A program made the position numbers and the translations under genes. A DNA stretch of 6,500 nt from Bacteriovoracaceae bacterium (lineage in GTDB: Bacteria; Bdellovibrionota; Bacteriovoracia; Bacteriovoracales; Bacteriovoracaceae), in NCBI GenBank assembly GCA_947448095.1, contig CANFNN010000172.1, forward strand, positions 1 through 6,500, in the 5' to 3' direction. The notes beneath the pieces are model-generated. The model did not search any database, was not told the DNA's origin, and worked only from the letters and a program-made list of their open reading frames with translations. Numbering within the stretch: position 1 is the stretch's first letter; each line of letters opens with the position of its first letter. Shown here piece after piece: positions 1 through 6,500 of the stretch.

Positions 1-270
1 CTTCATCGTAATTAGGAGCTTATGGGATTCACCTTGCTTGAAGACTTTGTAAGACAAACTCTGATACCCGCCATCACTTGCAAGAATTTTCAGAGTTTCT
101 TTGAGATGGAGTAAACTTCTAAAATCGCCAATTAAATTACTGTAACGTTGTTTTCGAGCAGGACAAAACTCTGAAACATTACATTCCACTTCAACTTCGG
201 CTAAATTAAAAGCTGCGGCCGCAGAGTGTGTGAAAGGCAAAATAAGGAAAAGTAAAAAGATAAACTTCAT
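1..270 (-). CDS. TamA/BamA-like outer-membrane protein (Omp85 family), N-terminal fragment
   Basis: Partial gene: the first 90 codons are visible and the frame is open to the left edge. The start is the ATG at 270-268, preceded by a good SD (AGGTGG, 8-nt spacer). Residues 1-20 form a clear Sec signal peptide (MKFIFLLFLILPFTHSAAAA: short basic start, hydrophobic core, Ala-rich end), so the product is exported. The following residues, about 21-90, alternate short strands with a helix (around RSLLHLKETLKILASDGGYQ) and then another strand, which resembles a POTRA domain. POTRA domains form the periplasmic part of Omp85 proteins such as BamA and TamA. The strongest argument is context: the gene overlaps tamB by 4 bp (ATGA), and TamB-type proteins are commonly encoded beside their TamA-type barrel partner. 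Two cysteines, at about residues 30 and 36, lie at the start of the mature protein. The diagnostic beta-barrel is outside the window, so another periplasmic or outer-membrane protein remains possible. Inference: outer-membrane insertase or partner for TamB. Confidence 0.65.
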   Translation of the reverse strand, partial: MKFIFLLFLILPFTHSAAAAFNLAEVEVECNVSEFCPARKQRYSNLIGDFRSLLHLKETLKILASDGGYQSLSYKVFKQGESHKLLITMK

Positions 271-3200
271 TTGAAAGTCCACCTGAATTTTAAATCTCCC
301 CCAATCGAGTTTGAGATAATATCTTCTTCTCCATCGGCATTGGTTCGAAGCTCGTAGACGCCTTCTAGTTGCACTTTTTTACTGACACTGTAATTCAAAT
401 TCATGCTTTGTCTTTGTCCAATACTTCCACCCATAGTACTTGAGACAGACAATGTGAGAGCTTCATCGAGCCTTTTTTTCAATTCAATTTTTGTGGCCGA
501 TCGAGTGCGTCCTAAAGTCCCTTGTGAATCTTGAGTTCTTCCCGAAAGAAGACTGTCAGTTTGAGACTGCTCTAAAACAGTTCCCAGGTTAACCTGAAGA
601 CCAAATTGTTTATTTAAAATATCACTAATTTTAAATCGATCAAAAACAAACGACCCTACTCCTACCTGAGTTAAGTTTTGTTGATCTTTTTGGACCAGCG
701 TATTTTGAATTTCGTCAGTATAGCCAAAAGCAATTAATGAAAGGATAGAGTTTCTTGGCAAAGAAGGATCGGAAGTTAAATCAAAATTGAAACGTTCCAA
801 ATCACCATAGGCCTTAGTGTACACTTTATATGAAGCAATATACGTCAGAGCCTGCACATCAAAGGAAGGGTTAGTGATCTCTTTTTTAGGTGAAAAATTC
901 AAATCAGCATTAGTAATAAAGTATTCGCTATTTTTAAAAAAAACTCGAGACGTTCCTGGGGGAGAAAATAAGCGTCCTTCCGCTTTAGGCCGGAAGGGAT
1001 TTCCCATGACAACTACTTCACCTTTAAGACTAACATCCATTAGAGAGTTTGAAATTCTTACCGGCGTATCGGCCTTAACACTTAAGTTTAGGTTGAATAG
1101 TTTACCAAAAGGAGATTCTTGACTTGGAGGCAAGTATCTAACTTGAGACAAAGCATTAGATTTTGAAGAAAACTCATTTAGCTCATTTAGAATTTGACCC
1201 TTATTGACATTAATTTCACCACTCACATTATAGGGAGGCTCATTCCCAAGAACAATCCCACTGCCAGAGAGGTTAAGAATTGATTTTCCAAGTATTGGGA
1301 CTTCGGCCTTGTCTAAACTGTAGACAAGATTCACATCTGGATAGGTATTATCGAAGAATACGTCTCCTTTAATTGCTACAGAGCCATTTTCGAGTGAGGT
1401 TTTAATTTCTTGAATGACCAAACGATTGTCAGAAAAATCAAGAGCATAACTTAGGTGATTCAGTGGGAAAGGTACGGCAGCGATGGTGAGATTAAGATCA
1501 TTACTTCTGGAAGAAGCCGAGAAGTCATATCTATTTTTGTTTCCATCAATTTTAATAATATTACGTATGAATCCTTCTGCAGATAAAACTTGAGAAAATA
1601 GAACTTCAAATATTTTTGAATTAAAATGCATTTCATTCACGAGATTTACTTCATGACCAAAACGTCCACTTCCTTTCGTCTGAACAAATAGATCGGGCTC
1701 ACTTATAGCTAAGTTCCATCTTTGAATCTCGTTATCCTGAATTATAAATTGGGATTGTGTAGATTTGTAATTCACTTTAAATGCGTCATGGTTAAAAACG
1801 AGACTTTCGAGATTACCATTTAGCGAAATTTCTTCAAAAGACCGCTTGAACCTGGTATCTAGATGAAATTTCAAGCTTCCTGTAAAGGCTTCAGCTTCCA
1901 AATGTTGACCAAAAAAAACAGTAGCAAATGGTTTTAGAACTGGTGCATCGACATCGAGAAGAATTTTAGATTGTCTTGATGGATGGAAAGAATAATCAAA
2001 ATCAGAATTTATCATAGAACCCAAAAGAGAAACGTTCCCTTTTATAAAAGCAGGCGAGATTGCCAGGTTAAAAACACTATCCTCAAAGTTATAGTCTTGA
2101 GTCTGGGTTTCAATCATTTTCCCTTTTAGATTCATCAAATAGTCTTTTGAGCTGCCCTCACCTTTCAGGGTTCCTGTAAGAATCCCTTGAATATTCATTT
2201 TTGTTTTCTTAAGTATCGCCAAGCTAGAGAGTGAAATTTCATCGAAGTCATAATTCAGCAGCATCCGCTGAGAGAGCATATTGTAGGAAAAATCACCCGT
2301 TATTTGGCCTGCGCCTTTATTTGCAGTAAGATTATTAATTGTGACGATTTGATTTTTAAGACCAATCGTTAATTCACCATTATTAATATTTTCACCATAA
2401 GCAACTAGATCGGTGAACTGCACTTCTGTTTTAATTTTTAATTGATCAAGTGACATCTTGCCAAAAATATTAGCGTCCAATTTAGCATTCAGATCAAAGT
2501 CTTTAGGAAGGAATGTTAATTTAGAAAAGATTGGATCCAATATTTCTTTCAAATCGTTTAAATTAGCTTTCGGTGAATTTATACCCAGGGCGATGTCTAA
2601 ATTGTCATAATTCAGAACACCGGTTCCAGATATAGGTGTTCCACGATAGACAGCTTCTAATTTATGAATAATGACACTTGAATCACCCAAGGCAATCGTT
2701 AGATCCTTATCTGCTTCTCCAAATCGGTATCCTAGAACTTCAAAGCCTTTTGTCTTTCCCTTGAAATTGATATTCGTATCTGAGATTGGTCCAGATACAT
2801 CTAAATCTAACTTACCTTTGCCCTTGATGTTCAATTTTGCAATATTCCCAAAGTCTGATAGATCCACGACTGCATCATCGACCTTAAAATCAACGAACTC
2901 TGAATTTACCATCCCATGAACATCTAAAAGTGAATGCTCCAATTCGATTAGTGCATCCATCTGAAATTCTTTAAGCTTTTTGACTCTAAATGAAGCAGAT
3001 GTTAATTTTGCTTTTTTAATCATTAAGACAGTAAAGGGTTGATCTTGACCAACAATCAAACCTAAATGATCTACGAAAAAACCATCCTTGGGCTCAAACT
3101 CCATGTCTTTATTTTTGTAAGTAAATTTTAACTGGCCTGTAAGGTAGCCTTTAATCGATTTTAGCGACGGCAAAATGCCTAATGCATTATTCAGATCAAA

Positions 3201-4274
3201 CTGATCTAAGTTAAAGATCATGGGTTCAAAAAGATAATTTAAATTTTTCAAATTAAAAACGTCAACTGCGGATTGAAGAGAGAGCTTTTCTTTAACATTA
3301 TTGATATTTAATTTTTTCAACTTCAAAACATCATCAGTCAAGTTTACTGAAGCGATAACTTGTTCCGCTTTTAAAAGATTAGAATCAAGATCAATTATTG
3401 ATAAATCAAGAGAGCCATTAATTTTTTGGCTTTTAAGACCCAGGTTGAATGCAAGATGTGCAAATCCTTTATTTAATTTAACGAGATCAGGAATTTTAAC
3501 TTCTTGAGATATATTTCTAAGATAAATAGAAGATTCACCAGAGAGGGCAAGCTCACAATTTTTCAAGAGAGGATAGTTTTTAATTTTCCCCTTTATCAAC
3601 AACGAATGCACATCATGTTGAACCTTTAATCGATGAAGATTAATATTTCGCCTGCTTATCTCAGCATCTCCCCAAATTTCATCAATAGAAAGATCTTTTT
3701 CTTTAACTGGGTGTAGATTTGCCAAATGAAACCTGACCATAAACGCATCACCACGCTTAAACAGCTTTAATCTTTTGGCTTCTAGAATATCGTAATTAAC
3801 ATACAGTTTTGTATTTTCAAAAATAACAGTATCGATGGTAAGTGGAAGTTTATTAGAGGCATTAAAAATGTTATCAATAATTTCCTGATCAATTTCCTTA
3901 AATTCATCCTTAGTTTCAGGACCAGTGATCCTGATCGTTGAATCAGAAATACGAATTTCCCCCAAAGAGAACTTTTTTTCTTCGAACTCAATTAAGCCAA
4001 TATAAAAACCAAGTCTTCCAAACTCTGACTCAATCTCTTTCCCTTCCCCTAGACTTTTTTTAATTTTAACTTGATTCAGCTCAATGCCTGGTGGGAAAAC
4101 ACTGATTCCAAATTTTTTAATACTAACTTTTGTGTTTATTTTTTTTTGGCTTAAATCTGAAATAATGCGAGTGGCGATTCTACCGAAGTTCTTAGTTTGA
4201 ACAAAAAATATTGTTGCGACTAAAGTTGCAACACATATGAAAATAAATGCTCCTAAAATACTTTTAAATCGCAT
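267..4274 (-). CDS. tamB: TamB-family (DUF490) inner-membrane-anchored translocation/lipid-transport protein
   Basis: Complete 1335-aa protein, close to the usual TamB length (E. coli TamB is about 1260 aa). Residues 6-25 are one hydrophobic segment (ILGAFIFICVATLVATIFFV), a signal anchor that leaves the rest in the periplasm. Residues about 30-75 resemble the AsmA-like N-terminus (VSVFPPGIEL-type motif before short strands). The long middle, about 80-1000, is repetitive beta-strand sequence with alternating hydrophobic residues and few helices, as expected for the beta-taco groove that spans the periplasm. Residues about 1060-1335 carry the TamB C-terminal domain: GEVVVMGNPFRPKAEG (1085-1100), the SDP-x-LPRNSILSLIAFG motif (1168-1184), and amphipathic closing strands ending in FRWTFK. 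Family knowledge: TamB works with an Omp85 partner in outer-membrane biogenesis and is implicated in phospholipid transport to the outer membrane. The start is ATG 4274, 11 bp inside the preceding TPR gene, with a GGAAAG SD 5 nt upstream. The stop overlaps the next start as ATGA. A nine-A run lies at codons 43-46. No frameshift or missing domain is seen. Confidence 0.92.
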   Translation of the reverse strand: MRFKSILGAFIFICVATLVATIFFVQTKNFGRIATRIISDLSQKKINTKVSIKKFGISVFPPGIELNQVKIKKSLGEGKEIESEFGRLGFYIGLIEFEEKKFSLGEIRISDSTIRITGPETKDEFKEIDQEIIDNIFNASNKLPLTIDTVIFENTKLYVNYDILEAKRLKLFKRGDAFMVRFHLANLHPVKEKDLSIDEIWGDAEISRRNINLHRLKVQHDVHSLLIKGKIKNYPLLKNCELALSGESSIYLRNISQEVKIPDLVKLNKGFAHLAFNLGLKSQKINGSLDLSIIDLDSNLLKAEQVIASVNLTDDVLKLKKLNINNVKEKLSLQSAVDVFNLKNLNYLFEPMIFNLDQFDLNNALGILPSLKSIKGYLTGQLKFTYKNKDMEFEPKDGFFVDHLGLIVGQDQPFTVLMIKKAKLTSASFRVKKLKEFQMDALIELEHSLLDVHGMVNSEFVDFKVDDAVVDLSDFGNIAKLNIKGKGKLDLDVSGPISDTNINFKGKTKGFEVLGYRFGEADKDLTIALGDSSVIIHKLEAVYRGTPISGTGVLNYDNLDIALGINSPKANLNDLKEILDPIFSKLTFLPKDFDLNAKLDANIFGKMSLDQLKIKTEVQFTDLVAYGENINNGELTIGLKNQIVTINNLTANKGAGQITGDFSYNMLSQRMLLNYDFDEISLSSLAILKKTKMNIQGILTGTLKGEGSSKDYLMNLKGKMIETQTQDYNFEDSVFNLAISPAFIKGNVSLLGSMINSDFDYSFHPSRQSKILLDVDAPVLKPFATVFFGQHLEAEAFTGSLKFHLDTRFKRSFEEISLNGNLESLVFNHDAFKVNYKSTQSQFIIQDNEIQRWNLAISEPDLFVQTKGSGRFGHEVNLVNEMHFNSKIFEVLFSQVLSAEGFIRNIIKIDGNKNRYDFSASSRSNDLNLTIAAVPFPLNHLSYALDFSDNRLVIQEIKTSLENGSVAIKGDVFFDNTYPDVNLVYSLDKAEVPILGKSILNLSGSGIVLGNEPPYNVSGEINVNKGQILNELNEFSSKSNALSQVRYLPPSQESPFGKLFNLNLSVKADTPVRISNSLMDVSLKGEVVVMGNPFRPKAEGRLFSPPGTSRVFFKNSEYFITNADLNFSPKKEITNPSFDVQALTYIASYKVYTKAYGDLERFNFDLTSDPSLPRNSILSLIAFGYTDEIQNTLVQKDQQNLTQVGVGSFVFDRFKISDILNKQFGLQVNLGTVLEQSQTDSLLSGRTQDSQGTLGRTRSATKIELKKRLDEALTLSVSSTMGGSIGQRQSMNLNYSVSKKVQLEGVYELRTNADGEEDIISNSIGGDLKFRWTFK
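279..284 (-). promoter_or_regulatory. Ribosome binding site of the TamA/BamA-like gene
   Basis: On the minus strand this reads AGGTGG, five of six matches to AGGAGG, with an 8-nt spacer to the ATG at 270. It lies inside the last codons of tamB. The gene can therefore recruit ribosomes itself, besides being coupled to tamB through the ATGA overlap. It supports the chosen start. Confidence 0.7.
4139..4147 (-). repeat. A9 homopolymer near the 5' end of tamB
   Basis: The coding strand carries nine consecutive A within codons 43-46 of tamB (Gln-Lys-Lys-Ile), just after the signal anchor. It is the longest single-base run I noticed in the window. Runs of this length can cause polymerase slippage or length variation. 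The reading frame is intact here, so this is only a potentially unstable tract. Confidence 0.5.
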
Positions 4275-5646
4275 TCAATCTTTCCAGTCTTTCTTTTGCA
4301 AGTCTGTAATTTGAATCAATCGAAAGAATTTTCTTAAGCACGCCCTTGGCCAAAACATATTCTCTTAGCCTTAAATGAGCCTCAGCTTGAGAATATAGGA
4401 ATGAAAGGATGTCATTTTGAGTAACTGAAAAGTTAAGAGCATCTAAAGAGCTATCTAATGCCGCTCGATAATCGCCTGTTTTGAGGAGACAGACAATTTT
4501 CATATAACAGGCACGAAGCTTTAATTCCACAATATCTGTGGATTTAAAGGCGAGTTCAGAGGCCTTCAAAGCCGCCAGGTAAAATTCTGACTGGATAAAA
4601 CTAACGGCTACATCCAATAGTTCGGTGGTGTTAAATTCTTGATGTTTAAGCAAATGTGCCAAAAGAACATCTTCCTCTGAAACATCAATTAGTAATTCAT
4701 CATAGCTCGTTACAACAGGAGTTTTGTCTAATTTTAAATCTGACTCACTTAACAAAGAAGATTTCTTTTCATCTTGCTTTATCTGTCGTTGAAAGAAATA
4801 TTTCTTTAAATCTGGTAAATATTTATCAAAATAAATATAACTATATAGTTTGTTCTTACGAATCTCTCTCGCATAGTCGACTGCAACATCTTCAAGCCCT
4901 TCTTTGACTAAAAGATCCAAAACGAGCGCCTGCATTTTAAAATCTTCAAATGTTATAATTAATTCAATTATTTTTTTATAGTCTTTTTTTGACTGAATTT
5001 TATTCACCATCAAAGAACAAAAGTTTTTATAGATTTCCAAGACATGCAAATTCTCAATCGAGCTTAAAACTTTATAAATTGATTGAAGTTTTTCACTCGT
5101 TCCCTTTTGTGAGTTTTTTTCAAAACACGAAAGTATGAGCGCTTTTGTTACACTTTCAGCTTTATCCATATCCATCCGCATAAGATCAAGAGCAAGGCTT
5201 TGAAGCTGTAATTGAAAATCATTTGGAAAATATTTTTTCGTTAATTCAATTATGAATTCGGGAGTATTCGGGATGTGCGAGGAAAATCTAAGAATCTGAT
5301 ATTTCGATATCAACTGATAGAGCTCTTCAGTTTGGCCTTTGATTTCGGCAATCCTGATTTGTATGAGTTGGATTCGTTGCTGATTGAGTGAGAGATTCTG
5401 AGAAACAGTCAGTAACCATTCTTTGGCTTCGTCTGGTTTTATTAAAAGTAGCTTCTCAACTAATAAGAAAACAAGTTCCTCAGGCAAGGGACGCGACTGG
5501 GACTTAAGAGATTCAAAGTACAATTCCAGTAGCTCAATAGATTCAGAGCTTCTGGATTCACTTAAAATTAACTCCGCTTCTTTTTGCGCTTCAACAAATT
5601 TGGACTCCGCCAAGAGTTGTTGAATTTTTGAAATTCTCTCCACCAT
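4264..5646 (-). CDS. Cytoplasmic TPR-repeat protein of unknown function, coupled to tamB
   Basis: Complete 460-aa protein, almost wholly helical by sequence. No signal peptide or membrane segment is seen (the N-terminus MVERISKIQQLLAESKFVEA is an amphipathic helix), so it should be cytoplasmic. The C-terminus holds about three TPR-like helix pairs: about 340-369 (FIQSEFYLAALKASELAF), 373-408 (KIVCLLKTGDYRAALDSSLD) and 411-444 (AEAHLRLREYVLAKGVLKKI), the last with the typical A-x-x-x-L-x-K-I-L pattern. The first ~280 residues are probably degenerate helical repeats. A charged linker follows at about 286-316 and an acidic patch (DELLIDVSEEDVL) at about 317-329. TPR solenoids bind peptides or proteins; no catalytic motif is visible. 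The ATG start has an AGGAAG SD; the stop falls 11 bp inside tamB. I do not recognise a named family. Inference from context: a cytoplasmic adaptor or assembly factor connected with TamB or envelope lipid supply. A housekeeping scaffold unrelated to TamB is equally possible. Confidence 0.8.
   Translation of the reverse strand: MVERISKIQQLLAESKFVEAQKEAELILSESRSSESIELLELYFESLKSQSRPLPEELVFLLVEKLLLIKPDEAKEWLLTVSQNLSLNQQRIQLIQIRIAEIKGQTEELYQLISKYQILRFSSHIPNTPEFIIELTKKYFPNDFQLQLQSLALDLMRMDMDKAESVTKALILSCFEKNSQKGTSEKLQSIYKVLSSIENLHVLEIYKNFCSLMVNKIQSKKDYKKIIELIITFEDFKMQALVLDLLVKEGLEDVAVDYAREIRKNKLYSYIYFDKYLPDLKKYFFQRQIKQDEKKSSLLSESDLKLDKTPVVTSYDELLIDVSEEDVLLAHLLKHQEFNTTELLDVAVSFIQSEFYLAALKASELAFKSTDIVELKLRACYMKIVCLLKTGDYRAALDSSLDALNFSVTQNDILSFLYSQAEAHLRLREYVLAKGVLKKILSIDSNYRLAKERLERLNAI
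4280..4285 (-). promoter_or_regulatory. Ribosome binding site of tamB
   Basis: The minus strand reads GGAAAG with a 5-nt spacer to the ATG at 4274, a moderate SD match. It lies inside the last codons of the TPR gene. Together with the 11-bp overlap it supports this tamB start and translational coupling to the upstream gene. Confidence 0.5.
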
Positions 5647-5650
5647 GCCC

Positions 5651-5656
5651 CTTCCT
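5651..5656 (-). promoter_or_regulatory. Ribosome binding site of the TPR gene
   Basis: The minus strand reads AGGAAG followed by GGGC and the ATG at 5646. The purine-rich stretch AGGAAGGGG gives the AGGA core a 6-nt spacer. An ATG slightly upstream (5663-5661) is out of frame and has no such site, so 5646 is the better start. Confidence 0.65.
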
Positions 5657-5680
5657 GTGGCATATTAAACACTTAATTTT

Positions 5681-5710
5681 ATTATACTTTTAAATGAGTT
5701 TTTTGGATAA
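5681..5710 (-). promoter_or_regulatory. Possible sigma-70-type promoter before the TPR-tamB-tamA genes
   Basis: A perfect -10 hexamer TATAAT lies at 5686-5681 on the minus strand, in the 43-bp gap after accC. With an 18-nt spacer the -35 would be TTATCC (5710-5705), only three of six matches to TTGACA and inside the last accC codons. There is no TG extension. Transcription would begin near 5674, giving a leader of about 28 nt before the TPR start. In AT-rich DNA a TATAAT can occur by chance, so this is a candidate that could let the three downstream genes be expressed apart from accC. Confidence 0.35.
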
Positions 5711-6500
5711 ATAATTGGTTGAAAACTTACTTGCTACGAAGTCCGGATCTTCCAGTATTTCCTTGTGGAGATTGATATTTGTTTGAATTCCGCTAACAAC
5801 GGTTTCATCTAAGACTCGCTTGGCCCGCGTGATACAATTTTCTCGATTATCGGCCTGAACGATGATCTTAGAAACCATAGAATCATAGTACGGAAGTACG
5901 GTATATCCTGTATAGATGTAGTCATCTATTCTGACTCCAATGCCGCCAGGTCTATGATAATGTGTGATGTGTCCAGGACTTGGCATACCCGTTTTTGGGT
6001 TTTCAGCGTTGATACGAAATTCAATCACGTGATTTCGGAAAATAATATCTGACTGTTTAAATCTATTCTTTTCACCTTGGGCATGACGGATTTGGGCACT
6101 GATTAAATCCACACCAGTTCGGCCTTCAGTAACTGGGTGCTCAACTTGAATTCGAGTGTTCATTTCCATGAAATAAAACTTCTGGGTGTCCTGGTCGTAA
6201 AGGAATTCCACAGTACCCACCGAATCATAGTTAACAAATTTTGCCAGTCTTACCGCTGATTCACAGATTTCTTCTCTTACTTTAGGGGTCAGAACCGGGG
6301 ACGGAGCTTCTTCAAGTATTTTTTGAAAACGTCTTTGAATCGTGCAGTCTCGCTCACCAAGATGGATCACACTTCCATGCTTATCGGCAAGAATTTGAAC
6401 CTCAATATGTCTTGGGTTCTCAATATATTTTTCAATAAATAAAGTACCATCCCCAAAAGCAGCTTTCGCTTCTTCTTCAAGGCGAGATAGTGCAGGCCAA
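5690..6500 (-). CDS. accC: Acetyl-CoA carboxylase biotin carboxylase subunit, C-terminal part
   Basis: Partial gene: 269 codons are visible and the frame continues past the right edge. A GTG at 6370 is internal Val (SVIHLGERDC), not a start. AccC uses ATP and bicarbonate to carboxylate biotin on AccB, the first half-reaction of acetyl-CoA carboxylase in fatty acid synthesis, in the cytoplasm. Aligned by motif to E. coli AccC, the fragment begins near residue 179, so the full protein would be about 447 aa, the normal stand-alone length with no fused biotinyl domain. Visible ATP-grasp landmarks are FIEKYIENPRH (adenine pocket, E201 and H209 equivalents), GERDCTIQRRFQK (Q233 and K238), VEFLYD (metal-ligand E276), MEMNTRIQVEHPVTE (E288, N290, R292, E296) and GVRIDDYIYTGYTVLPYYDSM (R338 region). 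The E. coli H236 position is Phe, which also occurs in some other bacterial homologues. A pyruvate or propionyl-CoA carboxylase subunit is less likely given length and motifs. accB, often next to accC, would lie outside the window. Confidence 0.93.
   Translation of the reverse strand, partial: WPALSRLEEEAKAAFGDGTLFIEKYIENPRHIEVQILADKHGSVIHLGERDCTIQRRFQKILEEAPSPVLTPKVREEICESAVRLAKFVNYDSVGTVEFLYDQDTQKFYFMEMNTRIQVEHPVTEGRTGVDLISAQIRHAQGEKNRFKQSDIIFRNHVIEFRINAENPKTGMPSPGHITHYHRPGGIGVRIDDYIYTGYTVLPYYDSMVSKIIVQADNRENCITRAKRVLDETVVSGIQTNINLHKEILEDPDFVASKFSTNYLSKKLI

Noticed and set aside
213..224. 12-bp palindrome containing GCGGCCGC
   Set aside because: It encodes the Ala run at the end of the signal peptide; a GC-rich Ala repeat explains it without an operator.
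585..596. 12-bp palindrome CAGGTTAACCTG
   Set aside because: Inside tamB; one or two perfect 12-bp palindromes are expected by chance in 6.5 kb.
817..1122. Open frame of 101 codons on the plus strand
   Set aside because: Lies wholly antisense to the conserved TamB C-terminal domain, has no SD or recognisable protein character, and is best read as a shadow frame.
2671..3507. Two short plus-strand open frames (2671-2919 and 3301-3507)
   Set aside because: Both are antisense to the beta-repeat middle of tamB, with low-complexity Ser/Lys/Phe-rich products and no start signals.
3782..3991. 69-codon minus-strand frame inside tamB
   Set aside because: An alternative frame of tamB with no supporting SD; the tamB frame is continuous through it.
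4656..5623. Plus-strand open frames opposite the TPR gene (4656-4907 and 5423-5623)
   Set aside because: Antisense shadows of a well-supported helical-repeat gene.
5647..5700. Possible terminator after accC
   Set aside because: Only an AT-rich, imperfect inverted repeat; no GC-rich stem followed by a U-run on the minus strand.
6300..6350. Phe in place of the E. coli AccC His236
   Set aside because: The neighbouring catalytic residues are intact and Phe at this position is known in other bacterial biotin carboxylases, so it is not evidence of loss of function.
6368..6370. GTG as a start codon for a 226-aa protein
   Set aside because: The same frame continues upstream with conserved AccC sequence (FIEKYIENPRH), so this is an internal Val codon.

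Overview
This is an AT-rich window (by eye, mid-30s % GC) from a diderm, Gram-negative-type bacterium. All genes read leftward on the minus strand. In transcription order they are: the 3' part of a biotin carboxylase gene (accC), a gene for a cytoplasmic TPR-repeat protein, a full-length tamB-type gene, and the 5' end of an Omp85-type gene (TamA/BamA-like) that runs off the left edge. A TamB protein beside a POTRA-like secreted protein shows that the cell has an outer membrane. The low GC content, the proteobacterial-type AccC and this envelope cassette would fit a low-GC member of the Bdellovibrionota/Bacteriovoracales or a related lineage. That placement is inference and no marker here proves it.

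Layout by position: 1-270 is the TamA/BamA-like N-terminus (signal peptide plus the start of a POTRA-like domain). 267-4274 is tamB (1335 aa). 4264-5646 is the TPR protein (460 aa). 5647-5689 is the only intergenic gap, 43 bp; it holds a Shine-Dalgarno (SD) site and a possible promoter with a perfect TATAAT -10, but no intrinsic terminator. 5690-6500 is the C-terminal ~60% of AccC. There are no RNA genes, mobile elements, CRISPR arrays or intergenic stretches over 300 bp.

The three downstream genes are tightly packed. The TPR gene overlaps tamB by 11 bp, and tamB overlaps the Omp85-type gene by 4 bp (ATGA), so translational coupling and one mRNA are likely. TamB-family proteins span the periplasm as hydrophobic beta-grooves and are implicated in moving phospholipid to the outer membrane and in Omp85-assisted outer-membrane assembly. 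AccC catalyses the first half-reaction of acetyl-CoA carboxylase, the committed step of fatty acid synthesis. The row therefore places lipid supply next to lipid or outer-membrane delivery, with an uncharacterised cytoplasmic TPR protein between them. The TPR protein is the least understood part. The rest is recognisable envelope biology, and I see no sign of a wholly new system.
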